Notes: generated by a model not told the origin, from the sequence alone. A stretch of 15,619 bases of DNA from an uncultured Prevotella sp. (GCA_934190685.1 CAKPTK010000049.1:1-15619), one strand, 5' to 3'. Shown: positions 1 to 7,507, counted from the stretch's first letter. A program made the numbers and translations.

Positions 1-445
1 CATTCTTTGCTTTGTAATAAAATATGATGGCAAATCCATAAGTGCTTCCCGATTTCACATGGGTAGCTGTGCTTATGTAGTGGATATAGGCTGAAATGTT
101 TTTTCCCTCATACACCGGCTGGAGGAATACAGGATTTTTATAGAGTTTCGGATTCTCTTTATAAGACATGCTCATTCCCATCTGGGCAACCATAGGAATC
201 CAGTTTTCCCATTCGCCAGCCTTCTTGTCATAGTATTTTATTTCTTTGACATCAACAGATGTGAAGTCTGCCTTTTCACCATCAGTTTTTTTGATTCTGA
301 ACTCATGGTAATTATCTACATTAAAGGAATATTTATCAATGTCACCTTTCACAACCTTGCCGTTGTTTAGTGTTACTTCTGCATTCTGCGCTTGTATCGC
401 TCCACACAATACAAGGGTAAGGAACATAAAGATCAATTTTTTCAT
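1..445 (-). CDS. Secreted protein of unknown function (5' part only)
   Basis: A leftward frame is open from an ATG at 445 to the window edge, giving 148 N-terminal residues with the C-terminus outside. The start MKKLIFMFLTLVLCGAIQAQ is a clear Sec signal peptide: two lysines, a hydrophobic core, then small residues with likely cleavage after an Ala near residue 19. The mature part opens with VTLNNGKVVKGDI and runs into a Lys/Tyr-rich region of beta character. I see no lipobox and no catalytic motif, so it is probably periplasmic or exported. I do not recognise the family. No convincing TAnnTTTG element lies directly upstream. It is transcribed in the same direction as the integrase but is separated from it by the oppositely oriented orphan at 512-715 and its hairpin. 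It may be cargo of the integrase-bearing element or resident sequence; the window does not decide. Confidence 0.75.
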   Translation of the reverse strand, partial: MKKLIFMFLTLVLCGAIQAQNAEVTLNNGKVVKGDIDKYSFNVDNYHEFRIKKTDGEKADFTSVDVKEIKYYDKKAGEWENWIPMVAQMGMSMSYKENPKLYKNPVFLQPVYEGKNISAYIHYISTATHVKSGSTYGFAIIFYYKAKN

Positions 446-511
446 ACTCGTACATTTAAGTTCAACTTATTTTACAACTAAGCCCTACCGCATCACGGCA
501 AGCGGAACAAT

Positions 512-715
512 ATGATATACAACGAGAATGGTAAGGACAACGGCTTAATCATCAGCGTATACACGCAGGGGAATCAGTATATTGCGAACATTACTAACGA
601 CAAGCTAGACGCCTGGTACGAACTAAGATTACACTATTCTGTAACAACAAAAACACAAGTTAAGGAATGGGCAATGGAGTATGCCGAAGGAGAACGATTT
701 GAGCTGCGCTTTTAA
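512..715 (+). CDS. Small hypothetical protein, 67 residues, possibly a gene remnant
   Basis: This is a short soluble reading frame with plausible composition (for example YIANITNDKLDAWYELRL, then KEWAMEYAEGERFELRF). It has no signal peptide, membrane segment or recognisable motif. The frame is open upstream to a TAA at 479-481, so about ten extra codons precede the first ATG; the protein could be the 3' remnant of a longer gene or begin at a non-ATG codon. No promoter of the local TAnnTTTG type and no ribosome-binding site is visible before the ATG. A strong hairpin with a T-run follows 5 bp after the stop, as expected for a transcribed gene. It lies between two leftward genes and is likely part of the accessory segment. 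Function unknown. Confidence 0.5.
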   Translation: MIYNENGKDNGLIISVYTQGNQYIANITNDKLDAWYELRLHYSVTTKTQVKEWAMEYAEGERFELRF

Positions 716-720
716 ATGCG

Positions 721-768
721 AAATGGGGAACGAACCTAAGCTATAATCGGTTCGTTCCCCATTTTTTT
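721..768. terminator. Rho-independent terminator, possibly bidirectional
   Basis: A 16-bp perfect stem pairs 721-736 (AAATGGGGAACGAACC) with 749-764, around a 12-nt loop, and is followed by a T-run (762-768). It ends the 512-715 gene. It also lies just past the stop of the leftward integrase (TAG at 773-775), so it can serve convergent transcription, although the leftward side has only a short T stretch. Confidence 0.85.
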
Positions 769-772
769 GTTT

Positions 773-1909
773 CTAAATTTTTCCGTCAATCAAGTCGAAA
801 CTCTTCTTTATGTCATCCTCAAGGGTTCGGGCGTACCTTTGAGTCTGTCTTATTCCCGAATGCCCGAGCACCTTCGCCACGATATTGATGGGCATCCCCT
901 TGGAGAGGAACATAGTGGCTGCCGTTGCCCTGCCCATGTGGCTCCTCAATCCATCCACTCCAATCATCAGTCCGATAGGCTTGAGATAGTCGTTGTACTT
1001 GTTCAGAGACATCTTCGGCAGCCTGCCGTCATACAGGTCAAGGATGTCTCTTGCAGGCTTGAGCAACTGAAAGAAGAATTTCTCCTTTGTCTTCACTCTA
1101 TTGTTCTTGTAGAAGAGCTTCCCGTTTGCGTCCCTTTCGCATTCATTGATGTCGAACGACATCATGTCCGAGTAAGCCATGGCGGTGTAGCACTGGAAGA
1201 GAAACAGATGCCAAGCCCTTAGGAGATGCGGACTTGTTATCTCCAGTTTCTTCAGTTTCTCAAATTGGACAGGTGTAAGGCAACGCACATACTTGCTCTC
1301 GCCACGGCTTATCTTTCCATCGTATTTTTTGTATGGATCATCTTCAGACTTGATGTGTCCGAAAATCACGGCGTCACGGATGAATAGCTTAAGAAACTTG
1401 TGATAGTCGTATATGGTGGAGTTCTTCAGCCCTCTGTCATGCAGATATTCGTCCATCATCTTGATGATGCCCACATTGATGTCACTGAACGACACGATTT
1501 TCCCCCATGAGTGGAGGAAACGGCAGAACACCCGGTACCTCTCCTTTGTGTGCTCAGAAACATTCCTCTCCTCGGTGCGTTTCTCGCAGAAGGCGATGAA
1601 TCCGTCCGACTTGACAACTCCGTTAATCAGCGTTGACACTTGCGAGAGATTGAAGATACCCTCTCGGTTCATCTTGCAGACCACATCCTCGGCTCTCTGA
1701 TAGAGAGAGTCAAGCAGCTTGTTGAGATGGTCTGCGTCTGGACGCCCCACGACCTCTCCGTTTTTCCATTCGTTTCTGCACACCTTCACGCCTGTGGACA
1801 TATATTTGCTCCGTCCGCAGAACGAGAATCTAAACTCGACAAAAGACGGTTTTTTGGCGGTCGCCACCTTCTTTCTGTCATAAATAACGTTAAAAGTTAC
1901 TTTCCTCAT
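773..1909 (-). CDS. Tyrosine recombinase/integrase, Bacteroides IntDOT-like
   Basis: This 378-residue protein has the layout of Bacteroidetes mobile-element integrases: an N-terminal arm-DNA-binding domain (about 1-95, with the RFSFCGRSKYMSTGVKV strand region), a SAM-like core-binding domain (about 100-195) and a C-terminal catalytic domain (about 205-370). Catalytic positions visible are K273, H324-x-x-R327 (SHMGRAT), H350 in LGHSG and nucleophile Y359 in TQRYA. The first catalytic Arg is absent: the motif reads CYTAMAYSDM, with Ala245 at that place. IntDOT of CTnDOT is known to lack the same Arg, so this need not mean the enzyme is dead. Its N-terminus faces the 3' end of tRNA-Lys 272 bp away, a common arrangement for tRNA-integrated elements. 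It would catalyse integration and excision of the adjacent element. No excisionase or mobilisation gene is visible. Start chosen at the first ATG, 1909. Confidence 0.93.
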   Translation of the reverse strand: MRKVTFNVIYDRKKVATAKKPSFVEFRFSFCGRSKYMSTGVKVCRNEWKNGEVVGRPDADHLNKLLDSLYQRAEDVVCKMNREGIFNLSQVSTLINGVVKSDGFIAFCEKRTEERNVSEHTKERYRVFCRFLHSWGKIVSFSDINVGIIKMMDEYLHDRGLKNSTIYDYHKFLKLFIRDAVIFGHIKSEDDPYKKYDGKISRGESKYVRCLTPVQFEKLKKLEITSPHLLRAWHLFLFQCYTAMAYSDMMSFDINECERDANGKLFYKNNRVKTKEKFFFQLLKPARDILDLYDGRLPKMSLNKYNDYLKPIGLMIGVDGLRSHMGRATAATMFLSKGMPINIVAKVLGHSGIRQTQRYARTLEDDIKKSFDLIDGKI

Positions 1910-1940
1910 TTTTAACTTACTCTTATTAATCCTGACAAAC

Positions 1941-1971
1941 AGGTAAAAAATTTCGGGATTTAGGTAAAAAA
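1941..1971. repeat. Two 10-bp direct repeats, 21 bp apart, upstream of the integrase
   Basis: The sequence AGGTAAAAAA occurs at 1941-1950 and again at 1962-1971, one copy every two helical turns. They lie 31-62 bp upstream of the integrase start codon. This spacing is expected for sites contacted by one protein from one face of the helix, so integrase arm-type sites or an autoregulatory operator are possible. The function is inference. Confidence 0.45.
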
Positions 1972-2115
1972 GTTTATTCTACCAATATCCTCAACATATC
2001 ATCCCAAATACGGGCGCGAGAGTAGTGTTTATGCGGTCTCCGAGCATTTTTGATGGTGTTTACAACTCTTTATTATTAAACATTTACCAACACTCTTGTC
2101 GCTATAGCACTTAAC

Positions 2116-2150
2116 AACCACAAGCCGCTGAAAATCAGCGGCTTGTGGTT
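2116..2150. terminator. Strong hairpin downstream of tRNA-Lys
   Basis: A 16-bp perfect stem (2116-2131 with 2135-2150, AACCACAAGCCGCTGA on the left arm) closes a 3-nt AAA loop. It lies 31 bp beyond the 3' end of the leftward tRNA gene and probably ends its transcript. Neither side carries a long T-run, so it is a hairpin-type terminator or processing boundary rather than a textbook intrinsic terminator. Confidence 0.6.
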
Positions 2151-2180
2151 ACTTTCGTGAGTTAAAAATGACTTGTTTTG

Positions 2181-2253
2181 TGACTCGCATGGGGTTCGAA
2201 CCCATGACCCCAACATTAAAAGTGTTGTGCTCTACCAGCTGAGCTAGCGAGTC
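2181..2253 (-). tRNA. tRNA-Lys, anticodon UUU
   Basis: Read on the minus strand, this 73-nt sequence folds as a complete cloverleaf. The acceptor stem is GACTCGC with GCGAGTC, the discriminator base A is at 2181, the D-arm reads AGCTCAGCTGGTAGAGC, the anticodon loop CTTTTAA has TTT at 2220-2218, and the T-arm is built around GGTTCGAACCC. No CCA is encoded. It supplies lysine for AAA/AAG codons. It has its own promoter upstream and a hairpin downstream, and its 3' end points toward the integrase, so it is the likely target of past integration. Confidence 0.97.
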
Positions 2254-2282
2254 TCCGAATGCTTTTTTCTTTAAAGCGAGTG

Positions 2283-2314
2283 CAAAGGTAATGCTTTTAT
2301 TTCATTCCTCCAAA
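2283..2314 (-). promoter_or_regulatory. Promoter of tRNA-Lys
   Basis: On the minus strand, TTTG (2314-2311) and TACCTTTG (2290-2283) are separated by exactly 20 nt. This matches the Bacteroidetes -33 TTTG and -7 TAnnTTTG consensus. Transcription would begin near 2276, about 20 nt before the mature tRNA 5' end. Confidence 0.8.
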
Positions 2315-2550
2315 TATTTCGGCGAAAATCTATACGCTATCGTTGCTTTTTATACTTTTTTTATGTTCTATGTTGCATTGTTTCCATATGAATATTCTAA
2401 TGTGGTGCACGTATCCCAATGTTTTTATAATATATATACTTTCTATTTCCACATTTTTCGCCTTGAGAAATCCTTATTATAATAATATAATAACGGGCGA
2501 GGATTCCTCTATGGTTAAGTGGCAACTTTACAAGGGAAATTATATGTTTA

Positions 2551-2844
2551 TCAATATATAAACGGTTCGTTTGCTAGAGGCGTTCCCCAATCTCTCCCAA
2601 TTAGTCGGTAGGCACGACTGCGCTCCGCTTCGATGGAGAGAATCTCTTCCAGCGCAATTCTCTGCGCAACCGCTTCATCGTAGTGAACTGATACGTTGGC
2701 AAAAACACCTGTCGGTACTCCACAGACGCCGGTAACGCCGTACAACTGAATTTGACGTGACGACTGAATCGTGGCAAGAAATACTGCGATGTTGAACGCA
2801 AATTGAACAATAAGGACAAGGCGACGCGAATAAAATAGGGATAT
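2551..2844 (-). pseudogene. Possible gene remnant, minus strand, without a good start codon
   Basis: The minus-strand frame from 2844 to a TGA at 2551 is open for about 97 codons. It encodes a hydrophobic stretch near its beginning (RRLVLIVQFAFNIAVFLATI) followed by a protein-like segment (VFANVSVHYDEAVAQRIALE). No ATG lies in this frame; the first usual alternative start is a TTG at 2745, and the frame is closed upstream by a TGA at 2847-2845. Base composition is more gene-like than the AT-rich DNA beside it. It could be a decayed gene left at the border of the accessory region, a small secreted protein begun at a rare start, or chance. I do not recognise the sequence. Confidence 0.25.
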
Positions 2845-2858
2845 TCAATAAGTTTTCG

Positions 2859-2866
2859 TAAATTTG
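2859..2866 (+). promoter_or_regulatory. -7 element of the helicase gene, nearly leaderless
   Basis: TAAATTTG at 2859-2866 matches the Bacteroidetes -7 consensus TAnnTTTG and ends only 5 nt before the ATG at 2872. A matching -33 TTTG at the usual distance is not clear. If used, transcription would start at or next to the start codon. The family-typical N-terminus (KEGIYENLISDRL) supports the ATG at 2872 as the real start. Confidence 0.55.
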
Positions 2867-2871
2867 CAAGC

Positions 2872-5800
2872 ATGAAACTAAAAGAAGGAATTTACGAAAA
2901 TCTGATCAGTGACCGGCTCTTAGACGACATGCGCCAAACCGAGGCTGCGGGCTATGTGTGCAAGACAGAACGCATAGATGCGGCAGAATCGGCCAAGCTG
3001 CTTGCCGACTTCCTTTCCGACGTCATACGCCGAAAACTCGAGGATGTGGATGTGCCGGTGGAGGACAAGATCGAAATGACCAACAGCATACTTGAATCGG
3101 CTGATGTTGACGGGGATGAAAAGCTCTCGGCCCTGCCCGAACTCCTCTCTGCCGTGGTGAGCGGACAGCGCGAGGCTGCCATGCGCGCCACAAAGAAAGA
3201 TATCGTTAGGCCGTTGTCTGGTTTTCGTGTTAGCAATCTATTCACGGGTGGACAGTCGGGTGTGCCGCTCGGAGCTGAGATAATACGCGACATTGCCTCG
3301 GCCGACCAGATATGCATCATCGTTTCGTTTCTGCGCATGTCGGGCATAAGGATGATGCTCGACCAGCTGCGCGACTTCTGCAACGTCGAGGGGCATAAGC
3401 TGCGCATAATAACAACAACCTACTGCGGCGTGACCGAAGCCAAGGCAGTGGAACGGTTGGCTGCATTGCCCAACACCGAAATACGCATATCCTACAACAC
3501 CAGTATAGAGCGCCTTCACGCCAAGTCATACATCTTTGTGCGCAACTCTGGGTTCAGCACCGCATACATTGGTTCGTCCAACCTCTCGCACTCGGCACAG
3601 ACCGACGGACTTGAATGGAATATACGTGTGACAAATGTGGAGAATCCACACATCATAAAGTCGGCACTCGCTACGTTTGAGATGTATTGGAATAGCGAGA
3701 ACTTCGAGGATTTCGGCATTGGCGGAATAGAGAAGTTCAGGCGCGAGCTTGCCGTGCAGCATAGCAGGAACAACAGTTCGGCAGTAGAACTGTTCTCGCA
3801 CTATCAGCTCTTGCCCCACCAGAAGGTCATTCTCGACCGTCTGCAGGTGGAACGCGAGGAGAATGGACTCATGCGCAATCTGGTGGTGGCGGCAACGGGC
3901 ACAGGCAAGACCGTCGTCTCGGCTTTCGACTACAAGCGTTTCCGCGACGCCAATCCTCTGCACAACCGCCTGCTCTTTGTGGTTCATAGGGAGGAGATTC
4001 TGAAACAGGCGTTGCGCACCTTCCGCAGCGTGCTCGGCGATGCCAACTTCGGAGAGTTGTGGGTGGGCAATTATCGGCCTGCCGACTCTATGGATCACTT
4101 ATTTGTGTCGGTAGCAACGCTCAACAGTAATCTCGACTTGTTCCGCCAACAAGGACTCAACTTTTACGACTACCTCATCATCGACGAAGCCCATCACGCT
4201 GCGGCTTCAAGCTATCGGGTGATTGTCGACGAGTTCCGCCCCAAGCTGCTACTCGGACTCACAGCCACTCCCGAGCGTATGGACGGACAGAGTCTGCTGC
4301 CCGACTTCGGCGGCAGGATAAGTGCCGAGATACGGCTGCCACAGGCCCTTGACGAAGGACTGCTCACACCGTTTCAGTATCTTTGCATTACCGACGACGT
4401 AGACTTGTCTGCGGATGAGCTGTGGGCAAACGGCAAGTACATCGTGTCACGGCTTACCGACCGGCTTTGCAATCATGAGCGCGTCGGACTTATCATACAG
4501 AAACTGCGAGAGTATCTGCCTGACGAGACCTCCTGCCACGCCCTTTGCTTTTGCTCCGACCGACGGCATGCCGCATATATGGCAGAGGAGTTCAATCGTT
4601 ATGGGCTGAAGGCTGCTGCGTTGACCTCGGCAACAAATAGTGAGGAGCGTGTGCGGCTTAACCGTGACTTGGCTGCGGGACGGGTGAATTATCTTTGTGT
4701 GGTTGACATTTTCAACGAGGGTGTGGACATTCCCGAGGTAGACACGGTACTTTTCCTCCGTCCTACCGATAGTCTTACGGTGTTTCTCCAGCAGCTTGGC
4801 CGCGGACTTCGATTGAGTGCAGGCAAGGACTTTCTTACGGTGCTCGACTTTGTGGCTCAGGCGAATCGCCAGTATGACTTTTCCAGCCGCTTCCGGGCTC
4901 TATGCTTGCGCAAAGATCGCAGCATAGAGGAACAGGTGAAGAACGGCTTTACGCTCTTGCCGCATGGCTGCTCCATCTTTATGGAGCGCAAGGCGCAGAA
5001 ATATATCCTGGCTAATATTCATGGCGCAATATACAACACGCGCCGTCTCGTGAAGGAGCTTATGGCATACGACACGGTGCCTACACTGTCGCAGTTTGTA
5101 GAGAACTGCGGACAGGACGTGCGCCTAATATATAAGGGCAACAACTGTTGGACTACATTAAAGGCAGATGCCGGCAAATGCGCACCGCTTGCGGATGACG
5201 AACTCTCACGCCGCCTTGTGAAGGGTATAGGCAATCTTACTCATATAAACTCTGTGGCGTTAATTGGTTTCATAAGGCGATTTCTTGCCAATGGGTGCAA
5301 GCTGAGAGAGCGGCAAGACAAAGAGGCTGCCGACAATACAGTCGACAACCATTTTGCCCTGATTCTCTATTACGCCCTGTTTCAAGAGAAAATCGGAAAA
5401 CTTGGCTTTGCGAGCATTTATGAGGCATTGGGGAAAGTGGAGCAATATCCGCTACTGAAGCAGGAGATAGGCGAACTTATGAACTATCTGCACTCCAACT
5501 TGGAGTTCAAGACCTATCCTATGAGCCGCGATTTCCCGTGTGGCTTGGAACTGTATGGCTGCTATACACGTGAGGAGGTGTTCGCCTTATACGGACGGCA
5601 GACAGCCGACAAGAAGATGCAGGGCGTAGCAGCTGGAGTTTTCTCTATCGACGAAAGTAACACTGAACTGCTATTTGTAACGCTGAACAAGTCGGAGAAG
5701 GATTTCTCGCCCTCCACTCAGTACAACGACTACTTTATAAACGAGCGACGCTTCCATTGGCAGTCGCAGAACACAATGTCGCACTCTAATGCCGGCTCGC

Positions 5801-5997
5801 GCTACGCCAACCAGCGCAGTAACGGGCGGCGCTTTCTTCTGTTTGTGCGCGAGGACAAGAAGGACGGATTCGGCAATACGAGTCCATACTACTGCATGGG
5901 GTTGCTCGATTATGTGAGTTCACACGGCAATTATCCGATGAACATTGAGTGGGAGTTGCAGAAACCTGCCATACCTAAATTTATAAAGGCTGTGTAA
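2872..5997 (+). CDS. PLD-nuclease/SF2-helicase/DUF3427 protein
   Basis: This 1041-residue protein is a fusion. Residues about 110-275 form a phospholipase-D-like nuclease module with H216-x-K218 (RLHAKSYIF) and the downstream GSSNLS at 234-239. Residues about 310-670 are an SF2 (COG1061-like) helicase: Walker A ATGTGKT at 341-347, DEAH at 438-441, TAT at 464-466 and motif VI QLGRGLR with R644 and R647. The rest, about 700-1040, fits the DUF3427 region and contains FHWQSQ at 961-966, typical of its last module. It probably uses ATP to move on or open nucleic acid and cleaves it through the PLD site, in the cytoplasm. Only one HKD motif is visible, so dimerisation would be needed as in other single-HKD nucleases. 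A NUDIX gene follows 13 bp later. Domain calls are strong. A role in defence or repair is inference from context, and the substrate is unknown. Confidence 0.93.
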   Translation: MKLKEGIYENLISDRLLDDMRQTEAAGYVCKTERIDAAESAKLLADFLSDVIRRKLEDVDVPVEDKIEMTNSILESADVDGDEKLSALPELLSAVVSGQREAAMRATKKDIVRPLSGFRVSNLFTGGQSGVPLGAEIIRDIASADQICIIVSFLRMSGIRMMLDQLRDFCNVEGHKLRIITTTYCGVTEAKAVERLAALPNTEIRISYNTSIERLHAKSYIFVRNSGFSTAYIGSSNLSHSAQTDGLEWNIRVTNVENPHIIKSALATFEMYWNSENFEDFGIGGIEKFRRELAVQHSRNNSSAVELFSHYQLLPHQKVILDRLQVEREENGLMRNLVVAATGTGKTVVSAFDYKRFRDANPLHNRLLFVVHREEILKQALRTFRSVLGDANFGELWVGNYRPADSMDHLFVSVATLNSNLDLFRQQGLNFYDYLIIDEAHHAAASSYRVIVDEFRPKLLLGLTATPERMDGQSLLPDFGGRISAEIRLPQALDEGLLTPFQYLCITDDVDLSADELWANGKYIVSRLTDRLCNHERVGLIIQKLREYLPDETSCHALCFCSDRRHAAYMAEEFNRYGLKAAALTSATNSEERVRLNRDLAAGRVNYLCVVDIFNEGVDIPEVDTVLFLRPTDSLTVFLQQLGRGLRLSAGKDFLTVLDFVAQANRQYDFSSRFRALCLRKDRSIEEQVKNGFTLLPHGCSIFMERKAQKYILANIHGAIYNTRRLVKELMAYDTVPTLSQFVENCGQDVRLIYKGNNCWTTLKADAGKCAPLADDELSRRLVKGIGNLTHINSVALIGFIRRFLANGCKLRERQDKEAADNTVDNHFALILYYALFQEKIGKLGFASIYEALGKVEQYPLLKQEIGELMNYLHSNLEFKTYPMSRDFPCGLELYGCYTREEVFALYGRQTADKKMQGVAAGVFSIDESNTELLFVTLNKSEKDFSPSTQYNDYFINERRFHWQSQNTMSHSNAGSRYANQRSNGRRFLLFVREDKKDGFGNTSPYYCMGLLDYVSSHGNYPMNIEWELQKPAIPKFIKAV

Positions 5998-6010
5998 GTT
6001 TTTTAGCTAT

Positions 6011-6400
6011 ATGAAGACAATAAATGTTGTGGCTGCCGTGATAGAACGTGGCGGCAAGTATTTTGCCACGCAGCGTGGCTATGGCGAGTTTAAGGACTGG
6101 TGGGAGTTTCCTGGCGGAAAGATTGAACAGGGCGAAACTCCCGAAGAGGCTCTGCGCCGCGAGATACGCGAGGAATTGGAAGTGGAAATCTCTGTAGACC
6201 GCCACATCACGACCGTGGATTATGACTATCCTTCGTTCCATCTCCACATGGTGTGCTATCTGTGTCGTATCGTGGCGGGAGAGTTGCGCCTCGTAGAGGC
6301 AGAGGCAGCAAAGTGGCTTGCAAAGGGCGAACTGGCTACGGTGGAGTGGTTGCCGGCTGATAGGGGAGTGGTTGATATAATAGTAGGAGACATGGTCTGA
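6011..6400 (+). CDS. NUDIX hydrolase, MutT/NudG-like
   Basis: A 129-residue single-domain NUDIX protein. The Nudix box runs from G36 to V58 (GGKIEQGETPEEALRREI, then REELEV) and keeps the metal-binding Glu residues E51, E54 and E55. The usual Gly near the end of the box is Glu57, a tolerated variation. The WWEFPGGK lead-in is typical of MutT-like pyrophosphohydrolases of oxidised or modified (deoxy)nucleoside triphosphates; the exact substrate cannot be read from sequence. It starts 13 bp after the PLD-helicase stop with no promoter between, so the two are likely co-transcribed. This pairing suggests a job in nucleotide signalling or clean-up tied to the nuclease-helicase (inference). Length is normal for a complete family member, and no terminator is evident downstream. 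Confidence 0.93.
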   Translation: MKTINVVAAVIERGGKYFATQRGYGEFKDWWEFPGGKIEQGETPEEALRREIREELEVEISVDRHITTVDYDYPSFHLHMVCYLCRIVAGELRLVEAEAAKWLAKGELATVEWLPADRGVVDIIVGDMV

Positions 6401-6510
6401 AGAACCATGCCATGAAGTAATATCTTGATAAATTTCGTAAAAAGAGCATAATCCGTGGGTTGTTTTTTTATTTTCTTTCAGTTGTCCCACGATTTGGCAC
6501 AACAATCCAT

Positions 6511-6518
6511 TAACTTTG
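6511..6518 (+). promoter_or_regulatory. -7 promoter element of the WYL regulator gene
   Basis: TAACTTTG at 6511-6518 is a full match to TAnnTTTG and lies 25 nt before the WYL start codon. A TTTG at 6493-6496 is too close to be a standard -33 box. The 110 bp between the NUDIX stop and the WYL gene carry no convincing terminator, so read-through from the helicase operon is also possible. Confidence 0.6.
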
Positions 6519-6543
6519 CACCGAAATCAAAAATATATGGCAA

Positions 6544-7479
6544 ATGAAGACATCAGAACTCTTTAGAGAATACATTTGGCTTATTGATACACTCAAATGT
6601 AATATCGAAATGACGTTTGAGGAGATAAATGCGGAATGGACGGAGACGGAGATGAGCGGCGGCGTGGAAATGGCACGCTCCACCTTCAACAGACACAGGG
6701 ACGCTATAGCCGACATCTTCGGCATCTACATCGAGTGCGACCGTTCGAAGGGCTACGTGTATTACATCAGCAACGAGAAGGTGCTTAAAGACGACACGAT
6801 ACAGTCGTGGATGCTTTCCACGCTCACGATAAGCACCCGCATACACGAGACCAAATCGCTGTACAAACGAGTGCTGTTGGAGGATGTTCCTAAAGAGTAT
6901 TTCCTGCTTGAGGTTATGGACAGCATGAGAATGGGTGTGAAGTTGGAGATAGGCTATCGCAAGTACGACCTTGAAATATTCCCGACAGTTGTAATTGAGC
7001 CTTATTGCCTGAAGATGTTCCACAACCACTGGTATGTGCTTGGGCGTCTTAGCCATGAGATAAACGGCAGGGAGGTGTCTTCGTTCTCGTTGTTTGCACT
7101 GGACAAGATTTTTTCAGTGGAGGTTACTGGCGAGAAGTTTACATTGCCGGAAGACTTTGACGCGAATGATTATTTTGCCAACTATTTCGGAGCAATAGTC
7201 TTTGACGGCACGAAGCCTGAGACGGTTGTGTTGAGGGCATACGGCCGCGAGGCAGGGGAAATGGCACGCCGGGCATTGCATCAAAGTCAAGAAAAAATGC
7301 GGCAGACAGATGGGTATTCCGACTTTAAGTATTACCTTTGCCCCACGACCGATTTCCGCGACTACATCATCGGGCGTGGAAGCAAGCTGAAAGTGCTCTC
7401 GCCCAAGTGGCTTGCCGACGAGATAAGATATAAGCACCAGGAGGCTGCCGACGCTTATGAAAGTGACAATGACCGATAA
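6544..7479 (+). CDS. WYL-domain transcriptional regulator
   Basis: A 311-residue protein with an N-terminal winged-helix-like segment (about 5-78; recognition region near MARSTFNRHRDAIADIFGI), a linker and a WYL domain (about 125-200) centred on W163-Y164-V165-L166 in HNHWYVLGR. A C-terminal extension (about 215-300, ending in LKVLSPKWLADEI) matches the WCX-type extension of such regulators. WYL proteins often bind nucleic-acid or nucleotide ligands, and several (BrxR, CapW) repress phage-defence operons. This one has its own promoter, follows the helicase-NUDIX pair on the same strand and is followed by the Sel1 gene. It may control that cluster; no operator could be identified. In E. coli-like order the regulator usually precedes the system, so the downstream position is a caveat. 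Confidence 0.9.
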   Translation: MKTSELFREYIWLIDTLKCNIEMTFEEINAEWTETEMSGGVEMARSTFNRHRDAIADIFGIYIECDRSKGYVYYISNEKVLKDDTIQSWMLSTLTISTRIHETKSLYKRVLLEDVPKEYFLLEVMDSMRMGVKLEIGYRKYDLEIFPTVVIEPYCLKMFHNHWYVLGRLSHEINGREVSSFSLFALDKIFSVEVTGEKFTLPEDFDANDYFANYFGAIVFDGTKPETVVLRAYGREAGEMARRALHQSQEKMRQTDGYSDFKYYLCPTTDFRDYIIGRGSKLKVLSPKWLADEIRYKHQEAADAYESDNDR

Positions 7480-7507
7480 CTTAACTGAAAACTTAAATAC
7501 ACTAGCT

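Larger units (their letters stand above)
2254..2871. other. 618-bp region with no clear gene
   Basis: The first part (to about 2560) is strongly AT-rich and contains only short open frames that look like chance; apart from the tRNA promoter I see nothing in it. The second part (about 2560-2845) is richer in GC and holds a coding-like minus-strand frame (listed separately). The last bases carry the promoter element of the helicase gene. Confidence 0.6.

Noticed and set aside
767..1222. 151-codon plus-strand frame inside the integrase gene
   Set aside because: It is the antisense shadow of a clear integrase coding region and starts in the terminator area.
2291..2561. Two short plus-strand open frames in AT-rich DNA
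   Set aside because: They are full of Phe, Tyr, Ile and Asn from AT-rich sequence, overlap each other and the tRNA promoter, and show no protein-like features.
2872..5997. Assignment of the nuclease-helicase to Mokosh, DISARM or a restriction-modification system
   Set aside because: Mokosh uses a COG1112 SF1 helicase and DISARM has separate genes with a methyltransferase. Here a COG1061-like SF2 helicase is fused to PLD and DUF3427, and no methyltransferase is present.
6454..6491. Inverted repeat CGTGGG/CCCACG as a terminator after the NUDIX gene
   Set aside because: It has only 6 bp of stem, a loop of 26 nt containing the T-run itself, and no T-run after the stem.
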